64,000 nucleotides of DNA from UBA1941 sp046329555 (lineage in GTDB: Bacteria; Bacteroidota; Bacteroidia; Chitinophagales; LD1): positions 434,001-498,000 of the forward strand of contig JAXLUK010000003.1 of assembly GCA_046329555.1 (NCBI GenBank), in the 5' to 3' direction. The notes under the pieces were generated by a model. That model saw only the letters and a program-made list of their open reading frames with translations. It ran no database searches and was not told the origin of the DNA. Shown here piece after piece: positions 1 through 9,212 of this stretch (the first letter of the stretch is position 1; every line of letters begins with the position of its first letter). Both the position numbers and the translations under genes were made by a program.

Positions 1-339
1 CTACAATACAGCTTGTTTTTCCTGATTCAGGAATTGTTAGCCTTACCGGTTTTTTATGCCATCCGCCGCTATTACTCGGCACAATCTACTGTTACCCAAA
101 ACAAGTGGTTGTATTCGGCACTGAAAGGGGTTTTAGAACGACTGGTTATTTTTGTAGGATTGGTGAATGAAGTGCCTTCCGTAGTAACCTTTTTTGGCGC
201 AGTAAAGCTAGGTACCAGGCTGGATGACGACAAAAAGAACCGGGTTTCCAACGATTACTTTCTGGTGGGGAATCTGGTTTCTATCCTTATGGTTACAGCC
301 AATTACCTGATTTCCAGAATGATTATTGAAGGGGAATAG
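1..339 (+). CDS. C-terminal part of an uncharacterised membrane protein (5' truncated)
   Basis: The frame is open from base 1 and ends at a TAG at 337-339, so the gene begins outside the window; a TTG at 13 is only an internal codon. About 112 residues are visible. There are two to three hydrophobic stretches (beginning LFFLIQELLALPVF, a middle segment around VIFVGLVNEVPSVVTFFG, and a last one around LVGNLVSILMVTANYLI), separated by charged loops such as LDDDKKNR. This indicates an inner-membrane protein. I do not recognise the family. It runs in the same direction as scpB, which has its own promoter-like element 59 bases downstream. Confidence 0.6.
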   Translation, partial: LQYSLFFLIQELLALPVFYAIRRYYSAQSTVTQNKWLYSALKGVLERLVIFVGLVNEVPSVVTFFGAVKLGTRLDDDKKNRVSNDYFLVGNLVSILMVTANYLISRMIIEGE

Positions 340-397
340 GGAATTTCAGCCTCCGAAACTGATCCGGACACTGCTGCCATAAATAGAGGCTAATTTT

Positions 398-405
398 TAT
401 CTTCG
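398..405 (+). promoter_or_regulatory. -7 promoter element of scpB
   Basis: TATCTTCG matches the Bacteroidota -7 pattern TAnnTTTG with one change. It ends 11 bases before the scpB ATG, so the predicted transcript has only a very short leader. No convincing -33 TTG is visible. Confidence 0.45.
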
Positions 406-416
406 CCATCCTTTTT

Positions 417-1028
417 ATGGAAAATCTGCAGCAACATATTGAAGCCCTGATTTTCAGCAGCGATTCTGCCATTACCAAGGCCGACATGCTGGAATGCGCC
501 AGGAAGATTGAAGGCGCGGTTATAGACGAACAAATTCTGGATGAATTATTAGCGGCTATCGAAGAAAAATACCGGCAAGATTACTTCGCTTTTGAATTGC
601 GGGTATTGGGCGGTGGCTACCAATTTTTCACGAAGCCAGCCTATTACGGCACAGTATCTATTTTAATTGGCCAGAAAGAGAAAAAGCGATTATCCACTGC
701 CGCTTTGGAAACACTGGCCATTATTGCGTATAAAGGTCCGATTACCAAAGCTGAATGTGAAGCCATTCGCGGTGTGAATTGTGATTATTCGGTTCAGAAA
801 TTATTAGAGAAAGAATTGATTGAGGTGGCTGGCCGCATTGAAGCGGCTGTGGGCAAGCCGATTCTTTACAAAGTAACTCCATTATTTCTGGACTACTTCG
901 GCATTAACAGCACCAATGAATTACCTAAGCTGAAAGATGTTATTCTTCCTGAAGAAAATACCATCGGCGAGGTCAGCGAAGTTGTATCAGACCTGCCTCC
1001 AGCAGAAGAGACCACCGCTACTGAATAA
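417..1028 (+). CDS. scpB: ScpB, segregation and condensation protein B
   Basis: ScpB is the winged-helix partner of ScpA and the SMC ATPase in the condensin-like complex that compacts and segregates the chromosome. The 203-residue protein has the conserved central block ETLAIIAYKGPITKAE followed by IRGVN, and then a second winged helix with LLEKELIEVAGR and GKPILYKVT leading into FLDYFGI. These are family hallmarks. The last 30 residues are acidic and low in complexity (ends PPAEETTATE). The start is the first ATG after the promoter-like element at 398-405. Its 3' end overlaps the convergent sulfatase gene by 11 bases. Length is normal for the family. Confidence 0.95.
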   Translation: MENLQQHIEALIFSSDSAITKADMLECARKIEGAVIDEQILDELLAAIEEKYRQDYFAFELRVLGGGYQFFTKPAYYGTVSILIGQKEKKRLSTAALETLAIIAYKGPITKAECEAIRGVNCDYSVQKLLEKELIEVAGRIEAAVGKPILYKVTPLFLDYFGINSTNELPKLKDVILPEENTIGEVSEVVSDLPPAEETTATE

Positions 1029-2856
1029 ACACTTCCATCACCTGCTGCAACCAGGCTTTGGCCTGATTCGATAGCACCCCGGCACTCCCGCTTTCATGTA
1101 CTGTGTAATGGTTCGCCCAGTCGTATACCCATTCTGATGAATCGTTTTGCACGAAGCCAAAGCCCTCCGTAAAAACCCAATGTGCTCCAGACTGTCTGCA
1201 AGGATTTAAGGCGTTTTGCGACCATTGAAACGGCCGCCCGTCTCGCCCACACATCTGCATTATAGTTCCGGGCCAATCTTCCTGCGATACCACCTCCGAA
1301 ATTTTTTGTCCTCTCCAACCGCTATCCAACGCCCCACCAATCAGCATGCACGGAATATGATGCATTTCCTTTGTTTTGAAATTGTTATTCCATGGATCGG
1401 GATGCCCGTGATCGGCAATCAGTAAAAAAATCGTATTTCTATACCAAGGTGTTTGTTTCGCTTTTCTAAAAAAATCACCCAGACAACTATCTGCATAAAT
1501 GAGTGCATTCACATATCCATTCTGCTGATTGGCCCAAGGTAAATGAACAGTAGCGCGGGGAATATCATATTCGCTATGCGTGCTTTGCGTAAACAAGGCG
1601 GCCAGAAAAGGCTCTTGTAAGGAACCTAATTCCTGATGAAAAACTGAAAACGTATGTTCATCATGAACTCCCAGATTACCGCGATAAAAAGCGGGATTGA
1701 TGTCCTTTTCTTCAATAATTTTCTGAAAACCGCAATCGTAAATCAAACCTTTGAGATTGCCATATTCTAACTGTCCGCCGAATAAAAATAGCGATTGGTA
1801 GCCATCGGCAATGAACGGCCTTGGCCACTTAGGGAGTCGCTTCATTTTTTCAGGATAATTCACAATGGCCCCTGTTGGCAATGCGGGGAAACCGGTAAAC
1901 AGTGCGCCCACTCCCTGGTCGCTGCGCTCACCGCTGGCGTAACATCGGGTAAAAAGCAATCCTTCTTTTGTCAGTGCATCAAAATTGGGCGTAACGATAT
2001 GCTGCGAATCTCCGGAAATAGCACTCATCAACCGGGCGTTCCATCCTTCAAATATGATACAAACCACATTGGGCCGCTGCGCAGTAACAACAGGAAGGAT
2101 ACTATCGCAGCCAGGTGTCAACCATTCCTGCACAATTGCTGTTGACTTTTGGTTATCCATCACCCGGTATCGATTGCCGTCTTGCCAATGCCACTCGGTA
2201 GCTATGCTGGCCGCTGCGTGCCAAAGCGTATTTTCAGCGGTGATGTTTTCAGCCTCCTGTTGGCTAAAGAAAACTGCACTTTCTTGCAGCGGGATGGGTT
2301 GCCATCCCCCGCGAGCAAACAAAACAAGAACTGCCAAACACGGAACAATCAACAAGACTGCCAGGGGCGATGAAAATCTGAAGACAGGAAATTTTCCAGA
2401 GAGTTTCTGGAATAACCATCGAAACAACAAATACAGGAAGCCGGTTGCCAAAAAACCGCTGGAAATTCTAGCTAAACCCGCTGAAAACCACACTTCTTCA
2501 GGATGCTGTAAGTAACGTATTGCTTTCAGATGAGTGCGAATGCCCCATTCCTGATACAACAAAACATCCGCTACGGTAAGCAATGAGATGAGCAACAACT
2601 GCAATTGAAACCAGGCGAATATCCATCGACTAGCTTTTCCGGTTAACTGGCGAATGAACTCAAGCAGAAAAACTGGCATCATTACATACGAAAGAGCAGA
2701 AAGGTCTAAGGGGAATCCATGCCATTGGGTCAACAACCAAACTGGCAGTGACTTAGATGCCGTTGATAGTGATAGATAAAACGCCGTACGACTGATTATA
2801 AATGCCAGCAGGAAGGTTACTACCGCGCCAGCATAATATCGGCCCCACTGCTTCAT
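1018..2856 (-). CDS. Membrane-anchored sulfatase-superfamily protein (LtaS/phosphoglycerol transferase-like)
   Basis: The 612-residue protein has about five membrane segments in its first 180 residues, then a large extracytoplasmic alkaline-phosphatase/sulfatase domain starting near VVCIIFEGWNA (metal ligand Glu) with the probable nucleophile Ser in GERSDQG and metal-binding ADHGHPDPW near the end. The architecture is that of LtaS/OpgB-type phosphotransferases, which in Gram-negative bacteria move phosphoglycerol or phosphoethanolamine onto periplasmic glycans or lipids. The substrate cannot be told from sequence. The ATG overlaps the stop of the upstream gene by one base (TAATG), so the two are probably translationally coupled. 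The 3' end overlaps scpB tail-to-tail. Confidence 0.85.
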   Translation of the reverse strand: MKQWGRYYAGAVVTFLLAFIISRTAFYLSLSTASKSLPVWLLTQWHGFPLDLSALSYVMMPVFLLEFIRQLTGKASRWIFAWFQLQLLLISLLTVADVLLYQEWGIRTHLKAIRYLQHPEEVWFSAGLARISSGFLATGFLYLLFRWLFQKLSGKFPVFRFSSPLAVLLIVPCLAVLVLFARGGWQPIPLQESAVFFSQQEAENITAENTLWHAAASIATEWHWQDGNRYRVMDNQKSTAIVQEWLTPGCDSILPVVTAQRPNVVCIIFEGWNARLMSAISGDSQHIVTPNFDALTKEGLLFTRCYASGERSDQGVGALFTGFPALPTGAIVNYPEKMKRLPKWPRPFIADGYQSLFLFGGQLEYGNLKGLIYDCGFQKIIEEKDINPAFYRGNLGVHDEHTFSVFHQELGSLQEPFLAALFTQSTHSEYDIPRATVHLPWANQQNGYVNALIYADSCLGDFFRKAKQTPWYRNTIFLLIADHGHPDPWNNNFKTKEMHHIPCMLIGGALDSGWRGQKISEVVSQEDWPGTIMQMCGRDGRPFQWSQNALNPCRQSGAHWVFTEGFGFVQNDSSEWVYDWANHYTVHESGSAGVLSNQAKAWLQQVMEVFIQ

Positions 2857-3590
2857 TAGTTTTTCTTTAATGAAGCAAGAAAGGCCAGTTCATGGTATTG
2901 AATGAATGCAATGAGTCCCTTTTTTGTTTCGAAATCAAAGGGCGCCAGAAGTTCCTTTCCCTGTGTAAGTACGTCAATTCCCAGTTGAATGGCGCTGGTA
3001 TCTTCTGTACCGTACATATCCGGCTTCGATTTCATCCGATCCAAAACATTATTGAGTATATGCAGCGTTTTATCCAGCATCACCGCATCTGAAATCACCA
3101 TGAACAGTTGACTTAAATCAGCGATGAACCGCTCAGTAACAGCCTGATCTAACGTAGCCAGGCAACCGGTAAACTCCTCTTTAGTCATTTCTGCCGTCAG
3201 TTTCTTTTTCTGTGCGGCATCCAGCAGAGCCCCTTCCAGTTTACGCGCCGCAGCGTGCGTTTCTAATGTGGCCATTCCCGCTTTTAAAGCGGCCGGAAAG
3301 TGCATGCCAAATTGCAGTAAAGCACCCGCCAGATTGCCCAGTATGCCCCAAATTTTCTGGGGTTGGCGCACATAACTTTCCAGTTGGCTAAAGGCAGCAT
3401 CTAAACGCGCGCGTTGCGCTGGTGCCGCATATAAATTATCCAGAAAAAACCGCCGTAAATCATCGGCTTGCCGCTGATCTAAGGCTTTTGGCAGCCGGGC
3501 GTCGTCCTTTATTGCTTTCCACTCATATCGCTCAGCGATGGATTCGCGATATAATTCAATCAATCTATCGCGCAATGGGGTATCCTTCAT
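2856..3590 (-). CDS. Uncharacterised helical cytoplasmic protein (244 aa)
   Basis: I chose the ATG at 3590 (MKDTPLRDRLIEL...) over an upstream start at 3659, because a perfect -7 element TATATTTG ends five bases before it and would lie inside the longer version. The protein is alpha-helical, rich in Ala, Leu and Lys, with no signal peptide or membrane segment. I do not recognise a family. It is the first gene of an operon with the downstream sulfatase (one-base stop/start overlap), so a role linked to envelope biogenesis is possible but is only inferred from position. Confidence 0.7.
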   Translation of the reverse strand: MKDTPLRDRLIELYRESIAERYEWKAIKDDARLPKALDQRQADDLRRFFLDNLYAAPAQRARLDAAFSQLESYVRQPQKIWGILGNLAGALLQFGMHFPAALKAGMATLETHAAARKLEGALLDAAQKKKLTAEMTKEEFTGCLATLDQAVTERFIADLSQLFMVISDAVMLDKTLHILNNVLDRMKSKPDMYGTEDTSAIQLGIDVLTQGKELLAPFDFETKKGLIAFIQYHELAFLASLKKN

Positions 3591-3595
3591 TCCTG

Positions 3596-3603
3596 CAAAT
3601 ATA
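3596..3603 (-). promoter_or_regulatory. -7 promoter element, near-leaderless start
   Basis: On the minus strand this reads TATATTTG, an exact match to the Bacteroidota -7 consensus. It is followed by CAGGA and the ATG at 3590. A GTTGC about 21 bases upstream could be the -33 element. With a start point about five bases after the element, the transcript would begin at or next to the start codon. Confidence 0.6.
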
Positions 3604-3675
3604 AAAAATGCCAGGGAGGCCTTTGCAACCCTCGAGGCCAAATCAGCTTCTTCTATCAAAACTGGGTTATTGCAT

Positions 3676-3683
3676 TATTTTTG
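3676..3683 (+). promoter_or_regulatory. -7 promoter element of the fibronectin-like T9SS cargo
   Basis: TATTTTTG matches TAnnTTTG exactly. It lies between the divergent genes at 3590 (minus) and about 3728 (plus). An in-frame TAA follows at 3689-3691, so translation must begin downstream of that. Confidence 0.5.
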
Positions 3684-3727
3684 CGCGCTAATTTTTAGTT
3701 ATCCGTACGCTACTCATCATCGCAGGA

Positions 3728-5488
3728 ATGCTATTGGCTTCCGTTCCCTGTTTTTCGCAAACCATTGCGGCACCACAACTGCAATGTGTTACTAATGACT
3801 TTACCGGAAACAATATCAACTTACAATGGACCAATGTACCCAATGCCTGCGGGGCGTTCAACAGCTATCTGATTTACGGCGCTGATCCGGCCAATGGCAC
3901 TTACACATTGGTAGGTACCATTACCAATGCTACTCAAACATCGTGGACTTTTAATAATGCGTTAGCCTTACATACCAATTGGTGCTTTTACATGGAAGCC
4001 GATTTCGCCTGTGCCGGCGCCACCAGATTACAGAGCGATACCATCTGCAACGAACCCAATCCGCAGACGCCGGTTATATCGCAAGCCAGTGTATTGCCTG
4101 ATGGTCACACGCAGTTTTCATGGCTACCCAGTACTTCGGCGCAAACCAAGGGCTACATTATTTACAGCTACCTGCCCAACGGCGGCATAGTGCCGTTAGA
4201 TACCGTTTACGGCAGGCTTACTACTTCGTGGATTGATAGTTTAGAAGACCCCACCGTCACCTCACTAGGATATACGATTTCAGCAGTAGATTTGTGTCCG
4301 GGCAACCAACCCAGCGCTTTCAATCAAAAGCCTCATCAAACTATTTTTCTGACTGAAAAGGCTACGGCATGTGAGCGCAGTATCAAATTAAACTGGACCC
4401 GTTACATCAACTTCCCGCAAGGCGTAAAAGAATACCGCGTGTATGCCAGTGTAAACACTGGCGCATTTTTCCTGGCGGGAGCAGTGGATAGTTCGAAACA
4501 AACTTTTGATTTCATCCAATTTAATGATGGCGATAGTATCGTACTTCACATCACTGCGGTGAGCGCCGCTGACACCACTATACAGGCTTCATCCAACTAC
4601 CTTTATCAGCGTGCCTCTATCGTACAGCCACCTCAATATCTTTACTTAACTAACCTAACAGTATTAGCAGATAATGTAATTGCCAGTACGTGGTTGGTAG
4701 ATACGTTGGCAGAATTGTTTTTGTATCAGGTGGAAAACACGCCCGATTGCCAGACTTTTTCTCAAACTACGCAGTTTAATCCGGCTTCTCCCCTAGCTAA
4801 GTTCACCAGCTATAACGACAGCACCGTTGTGGCTAATGAAACACCGTATTGCTATCATATCATCGCCATCGACTCGTGTCAGGGCCAGAAAACTTCTCCT
4901 CCGGGAAAAACCATTTTTCTTCAAGCAGAATTAACCGATTACTATGAAATCAAAGTAGATTGGAATGCCTTTGAATTATATGGTGCCACCGTGTTGAACT
5001 ATAATCTTTATCGTGATTACGGTAGTGGCTATCAACTCATCCGCATTTTTGGGCCTGATGTACGCAGCTTCCGGGATTCACTGTTTAACTTCCTTGACCA
5101 AACCGGCAACTTCTGTTATCGCATTGAGGCACGATATGCTATTAGCCTGCCCGATGCTAATTTTAAGGACACCCTATTAAGTTCTTCCAATATAGTTTGC
5201 CTTGATCATCATCCGGTAATTTATGTGCCCAACGCCTTTGTTCCGAATGGGGTAAACCGAGAGTTCAAGCCAAAAATCATATTTGGCGACCCGTCGAATT
5301 ACAGCCTTCAAATCTATAACCGCTACGGTGGTAGAATTTATGAGAGTACTGATCCCAATATTGGATGGGATGGCAATGACCACGGCAAAGAATGTCAGCA
5401 AGGCGCTTATGCCTACCGCATTACCTTCACCGCAGCCGATGGCGCTCAAATTCTGCGCAAAGGCCTGGTGCTTCTAATCAGAAAATAG
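3728..5488 (+). CDS. T9SS type B cargo with fibronectin type III-like repeats
   Basis: Secreted surface protein of about 586 residues. After a signal peptide (cleavage likely after PCFSQ) come several repeats of about 90-100 residues with FnIII/PKD character (blocks such as VYASVNTGAFFLAGAVDSSK and YNLYRDYGSGY). The C-terminal ~90 residues form a gliding-motility-associated type B sorting domain (VPNAFVPNG, LQIYNRYGGRIYES, GWDG, closing with KGLVLLIRK), which directs export by T9SS. The annotated ATG gives an unusually short, uncharged signal peptide; in-frame codons upstream to position 3692 encode VIRTLLIIAG, a better N-terminus, but no ATG, GTG or TTG is present there (see findings). No PorP/SprF gene is adjacent. 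Confidence 0.85.
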   Translation: MLLASVPCFSQTIAAPQLQCVTNDFTGNNINLQWTNVPNACGAFNSYLIYGADPANGTYTLVGTITNATQTSWTFNNALALHTNWCFYMEADFACAGATRLQSDTICNEPNPQTPVISQASVLPDGHTQFSWLPSTSAQTKGYIIYSYLPNGGIVPLDTVYGRLTTSWIDSLEDPTVTSLGYTISAVDLCPGNQPSAFNQKPHQTIFLTEKATACERSIKLNWTRYINFPQGVKEYRVYASVNTGAFFLAGAVDSSKQTFDFIQFNDGDSIVLHITAVSAADTTIQASSNYLYQRASIVQPPQYLYLTNLTVLADNVIASTWLVDTLAELFLYQVENTPDCQTFSQTTQFNPASPLAKFTSYNDSTVVANETPYCYHIIAIDSCQGQKTSPPGKTIFLQAELTDYYEIKVDWNAFELYGATVLNYNLYRDYGSGYQLIRIFGPDVRSFRDSLFNFLDQTGNFCYRIEARYAISLPDANFKDTLLSSSNIVCLDHHPVIYVPNAFVPNGVNREFKPKIIFGDPSNYSLQIYNRYGGRIYESTDPNIGWDGNDHGKECQQGAYAYRITFTAADGAQILRKGLVLLIRK

Positions 5489-5489
5489 T

Positions 5490-7259
5490 TTACAGGTTAT
5501 AACCGCCATCTGCAATTAAACGGGCGGCTACCTTTCTGCGCGCAGCTACGGTATTGTATGCTTCCATTTTAGTAAAGCGCTTCAGGCCCATCAACATCAT
5601 GCGCAACATATCCCCTTCGTTAAATGCCGCAATTGCATGCTTTCCGGAAACGTTGATCCGCTCTAAGGAATCGCTGATGTAGGTGCGAGCCATTGCCACA
5701 TAGATATCTGCGGCTTCTGCGCCTTGTTGTTTCACTTTGTTCTCGGTACGCAGCAATACTGATTCGCAAACGAACAACTCAATGAGCATATCAGCAATAT
5801 TCATGATAATCTCCTGTTCCTTTTCTAAATCTTGCATAAATTTTTGAACCGCCGCACCGGCCACCATTAAGATGGCTTTCTTGGCATTTTGCAAGGCCTT
5901 CTTCTCTACACCAAAAAAGTCATCGCTATCAGGCGTACTAAAATCAGGTACGCTCATGAGCTCTTTCTGAACAGCCATTGCCGGCGTAAACAAATCCATT
6001 TCTCCCTTCATGGCCTTGCGCACCATCATGCCTACACTCAGCAAACGATTGATTTCATTGGTACCTTCAAAAATCCGGTTGATTCGAGAATCGCGATAGG
6101 CGCGTGCAACAGGATATTCTTCACTGAAACCGGTTCCACCAAAAACCTGAACCGCTTCATCTACTACAAAGTCTAATACTTCTGAACCAAAAACTTTCAG
6201 CATAGCGCATTCAATAGAATATTCTTCGGCAGCCATCAGTTTTGCCTGTACTTTATCCTTCCCTTGTGCAGCCAATTCTTCAATCATTGAATCTAACAAG
6301 CCAGCAGTGCGGTAGGTGGCGCATTCGCAAGCGTAAGACCGTATTGCCATTTCAGCCAGCTTGTGCTGTATCGCACCAAACGAAGCAATGGGCACATTAA
6401 ACTGAATGCGCTCATTGGCATACTGGGTTGCTACGCTAGTTGTTTTTTTACTACCCCCTAATGCCAGCACACACAACTTATACCTTCCGATGTTCAGTAC
6501 ATTGAAAGCAATTTTGTGGCCTTTCCCAATTTCACCCAAAATATTTTCAACCGGTACTTTTACATTGTTAAAGAAAACCTGGCGGGTAGAAGAACCCTTG
6601 ATACCTAACTTATCTTCTTCGGCTCCCAACGAAATACCTTCTGCCTTAGCATCCACAATAAATCCGGTAAATTGGGTACCATCAATTTTTGCAAACACCG
6701 TAAACAAGTCGGCGAAACCGGCATTGGTAATCCACATTTTTTGGCCATTCAGAATATAGTGTTTACCATCATCCGAAAGCACCGCTTTTGTTTTTGCCCC
6801 TAAGGCGTCGCTGCCCGAGCCTGGTTCTGTTAAGCAATAGGAAGCCTTCAATTTTCCACTCACCAAACCCGGCAGGTATTTATTTTTCTGCTCTTCCGTT
6901 CCATAATACAAAATGGGCAGGGTGCCAATTCCGGTATGCGCAGCGAATGCTGCAGCGAACGAATGCCCTTTCCCAATTTCTTCATTAATTACCGAATCGG
7001 TAACCAAATCCACACCCATGCCGCCGTATTCTTCGGGCACAGATGCTCCCAACAAACCCAGCTCCGCACTTTCTTCCATCAACTGAACCACTAATTCAGG
7101 ATCTTGCTTATCAATTTTCTGTACATTGGGATGTACCCGGTTTGCAATAAAATCATGCGCCGTTTGCGCGAACATTTTTTGTTCTTCACTCAACGCATCA
7201 CGCGACATCACATCAGCACTTGCTGTTTCTTTAATCAGAAATTCTCCGCCCTTTACCAT
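5490..7259 (-). CDS. Acyl-CoA dehydrogenase, long form with C-terminal extension
   Basis: FAD enzyme that introduces the first double bond in fatty-acid beta-oxidation. Its 589 residues include the acyl-CoA dehydrogenase N-terminal, middle (YCLTEPGSGSDA near residue 141; MWITNAGFAD near 175) and C-terminal domains, with the catalytic Glu expected in FEGTNE (residues 397-402). A further ~180 helical residues follow, as in VLCAD-like acyl-CoA dehydrogenases; ordinary members stop near 380-400. It begins at an ATG 34 bases after a well-formed promoter and appears to be transcribed alone. The gap of two bases to the convergent T9SS gene is very tight. Electron-transfer flavoprotein genes are not in the window. 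Confidence 0.93.
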   Translation of the reverse strand: MVKGGEFLIKETASADVMSRDALSEEQKMFAQTAHDFIANRVHPNVQKIDKQDPELVVQLMEESAELGLLGASVPEEYGGMGVDLVTDSVINEEIGKGHSFAAAFAAHTGIGTLPILYYGTEEQKNKYLPGLVSGKLKASYCLTEPGSGSDALGAKTKAVLSDDGKHYILNGQKMWITNAGFADLFTVFAKIDGTQFTGFIVDAKAEGISLGAEEDKLGIKGSSTRQVFFNNVKVPVENILGEIGKGHKIAFNVLNIGRYKLCVLALGGSKKTTSVATQYANERIQFNVPIASFGAIQHKLAEMAIRSYACECATYRTAGLLDSMIEELAAQGKDKVQAKLMAAEEYSIECAMLKVFGSEVLDFVVDEAVQVFGGTGFSEEYPVARAYRDSRINRIFEGTNEINRLLSVGMMVRKAMKGEMDLFTPAMAVQKELMSVPDFSTPDSDDFFGVEKKALQNAKKAILMVAGAAVQKFMQDLEKEQEIIMNIADMLIELFVCESVLLRTENKVKQQGAEAADIYVAMARTYISDSLERINVSGKHAIAAFNEGDMLRMMLMGLKRFTKMEAYNTVAARRKVAARLIADGGYNL

Positions 7260-7299
7260 AATTTATTTTTTAATGATCCGACCCTTTTCCAAAGGCATC

Positions 7300-7328
7300 C
7301 AAACTTACACCTTCCACCTGAAAACAAA
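7300..7328 (-). promoter_or_regulatory. Complete promoter of the acyl-CoA dehydrogenase gene
   Basis: On the minus strand a -33 TTTG (7325-7328) is followed after 17 bases by TAAGTTTG (7300-7307), an exact match to the Bacteroidota double element. The start codon lies 40 bases downstream of the -7 element, so this gene has a true leader, unlike many others in the window. Confidence 0.65.
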
Positions 7329-7411
7329 GAGAACTGTTGCTAGCTTTTTTCCCTAACGGCGGTCAACAAAAAAAGCCTAAAGGTATTTCAGCAGCTGCTT
7401 TTCTTCAAGAT

Positions 7412-8740
7412 TCAGAATACATGAACATTCTGCCGCTTCAACAGTAGAAAACTAAAAATAAACATGGAGGTCCAATACACCCATTCTGCCGTCCACACGC
7501 GTACTAAACTAATTCCGGGTATATGGAACAAGGTTAAAAAATAGACGCAGTATATGAGAATGGCGGCGCCTTCGATGTATAAGGCGTAATCTGTTTTACC
7601 GATCGACACTACGCCATTAAAGAAGATGTTGGTGAACGACATGAGCATCAGGGCACCGAGCATCACGTAGCACGGCACCACGGCATCAGAAATTTGAAGT
7701 TGATCAGGCGTAAAAAAGCCGATTACCTGACGGGTAAAGACCGCAACAATCAGGCATTGTGCGCCTACCATGCCCACCGATAAGATGCTAATTTTTTTGA
7801 TGGCTACTTTTACTTCTTCCAGATTATCCTGACCAACTAAATTTCCCACTAAGGTATTGGTTACTGAGCCCAGCGACCATACCGGTATACCGATTAACAT
7901 CAGTAACGAGCGCAGAATATTAGAAATAGCCAATTGATTTTGGCCCATCCGTTCGATATAAGTGAAGAAAATAAACCAGGCACTATTCGCAATTACTGAT
8001 TGAATCACCAACGGAAAAGAAACCTTTGACATATATCCAATCAATGGAAAGTTGACTTTCCTGATTTCGAATAGATTAAACTTCTCTCGCCGGTTTTTGT
8101 AGAAGACGCCGGCAACCATTATTACCAATGAAACCCATTCGGCAATAGATGAGGCCAATCCTGAACCCTTAATACCCATGGCCGGAAACCCAAATTTTCC
8201 AAAAACCAAGACGTAGTTCAAACCGATATTCAACAAAGCCATCGTACCTACTGAAATGCTGAGGATACTGGTCTTTCCGATTCCGGAGTAAAACGAAATA
8301 AAAACGCAGCTAATAAAGCTGGCTACGATTCCCCAAATCCGGTAATACAGAAAAGATTCACTTTGTGCAATTACCTGTTGGTCGGTCATGATGAAGTGAA
8401 GAAACGTGTGCGAACACACTAATACCGTAGCCAACAGCAGCAATGCCGTACCAATCATGGTCACCAGCGTATTATCAATGATCTCTCCCACTTTGCGCGG
8501 CTTTCCTTCGCCCATATATCGGGCTATCAGGATTTGTGTGCCGCGGGTATAACCAAATCCAATCATGAAGAGGATACTATAGAAAATACTAACCGGGCCG
8601 ATAGCAGCTTCTGCCTCCCTACTCACCCGGCCCATGAAAGCCTGGTCGGTTAGCCCGATTAAGGTCCAGGCCAGATTACCCAGGATGAGCGGCAGCGCGA
8701 TTTCCCAGATTTCTTTATATGTTGCTTTTAGTTGGGTCAT
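7412..8740 (-). CDS. MATE-family efflux transporter
   Basis: Inner-membrane antiporter of 442 residues with about twelve membrane segments, of the MATE/NorM type that exports drugs or metabolites with Na+ or H+. The N-terminal block (EIALPLILGNLAWTLIGLTDQAFMGRV) and the repeated second-half counterpart (SFPLVIQSVIANSAWFIFFTYIERMG) show the typical two-fold repeat. It begins 10 bases after the stop of the thioesterase gene, so it is the last gene of a pdhB-thioesterase-MATE transcription unit. The natural substrate is not evident. Confidence 0.9.
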   Translation of the reverse strand: MTQLKATYKEIWEIALPLILGNLAWTLIGLTDQAFMGRVSREAEAAIGPVSIFYSILFMIGFGYTRGTQILIARYMGEGKPRKVGEIIDNTLVTMIGTALLLLATVLVCSHTFLHFIMTDQQVIAQSESFLYYRIWGIVASFISCVFISFYSGIGKTSILSISVGTMALLNIGLNYVLVFGKFGFPAMGIKGSGLASSIAEWVSLVIMVAGVFYKNRREKFNLFEIRKVNFPLIGYMSKVSFPLVIQSVIANSAWFIFFTYIERMGQNQLAISNILRSLLMLIGIPVWSLGSVTNTLVGNLVGQDNLEEVKVAIKKISILSVGMVGAQCLIVAVFTRQVIGFFTPDQLQISDAVVPCYVMLGALMLMSFTNIFFNGVVSIGKTDYALYIEGAAILIYCVYFLTLFHIPGISLVRVWTAEWVYWTSMFIFSFLLLKRQNVHVF

Positions 8741-8750
8741 GAAAATCGAC

Positions 8751-9212
8751 TCACTTTTTTTGCGAGTACTTGTCGGTTATATCGGCTGCATCCAACACGC
8801 CCATGGTTGTAGATCCGCGTGCAATTATCACACTATCGGTTCCATTCCAATAGTACACTTCGCTTTCGCAAAAGTGAAAGCGTTTTCCGGCCTTTAATAC
8901 TACGCCCCGTGCATAAAAGACATCTGCCACACCGGGATTAAAGTAACTTACTTTGGCTTCTACGGTAAAAACCTGTTGACCGGCCCCTACCAAGGTATAA
9001 GAGGCGAAACCACTCACCATATCGCATAAGGTAGCGGTAATACCTCCGTGTAAAAAACCATTTTGTTGTTCGTGAAAAGGTTGAAAAATCAAGCGCCCCT
9101 CTATCAGGCCAGGTGTGAGCCGTGTGAATTCAAAACCCAGATGCTTAACAAACTGATTGCGCTCTATCTTCAGCCGCGTATAGGCTTCCCAATCGGGATT
9201 ACGCGCCTGCAT
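8751..9212 (-). CDS. PaaI-type hotdog-fold acyl-CoA thioesterase
   Basis: Protein of 153 residues with the hotdog thioesterase core, including the family motif HGGITATLCDMVSG near the middle and the later strand VEAKVSYFNPG. Such enzymes hydrolyse acyl- or aryl-CoA. The ATG at 9212 gives MQARNPDWEAY; a GTG at 9221 is the alternative. Either start overlaps the end of pdhB (stop at 9199-9201), so the two genes are translationally coupled. Placed with pdhB and upstream of a MATE exporter. The CoA substrate cannot be read from sequence. Confidence 0.85.
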   Translation of the reverse strand: MQARNPDWEAYTRLKIERNQFVKHLGFEFTRLTPGLIEGRLIFQPFHEQQNGFLHGGITATLCDMVSGFASYTLVGAGQQVFTVEAKVSYFNPGVADVFYARGVVLKAGKRFHFCESEVYYWNGTDSVIIARGSTTMGVLDAADITDKYSQKK

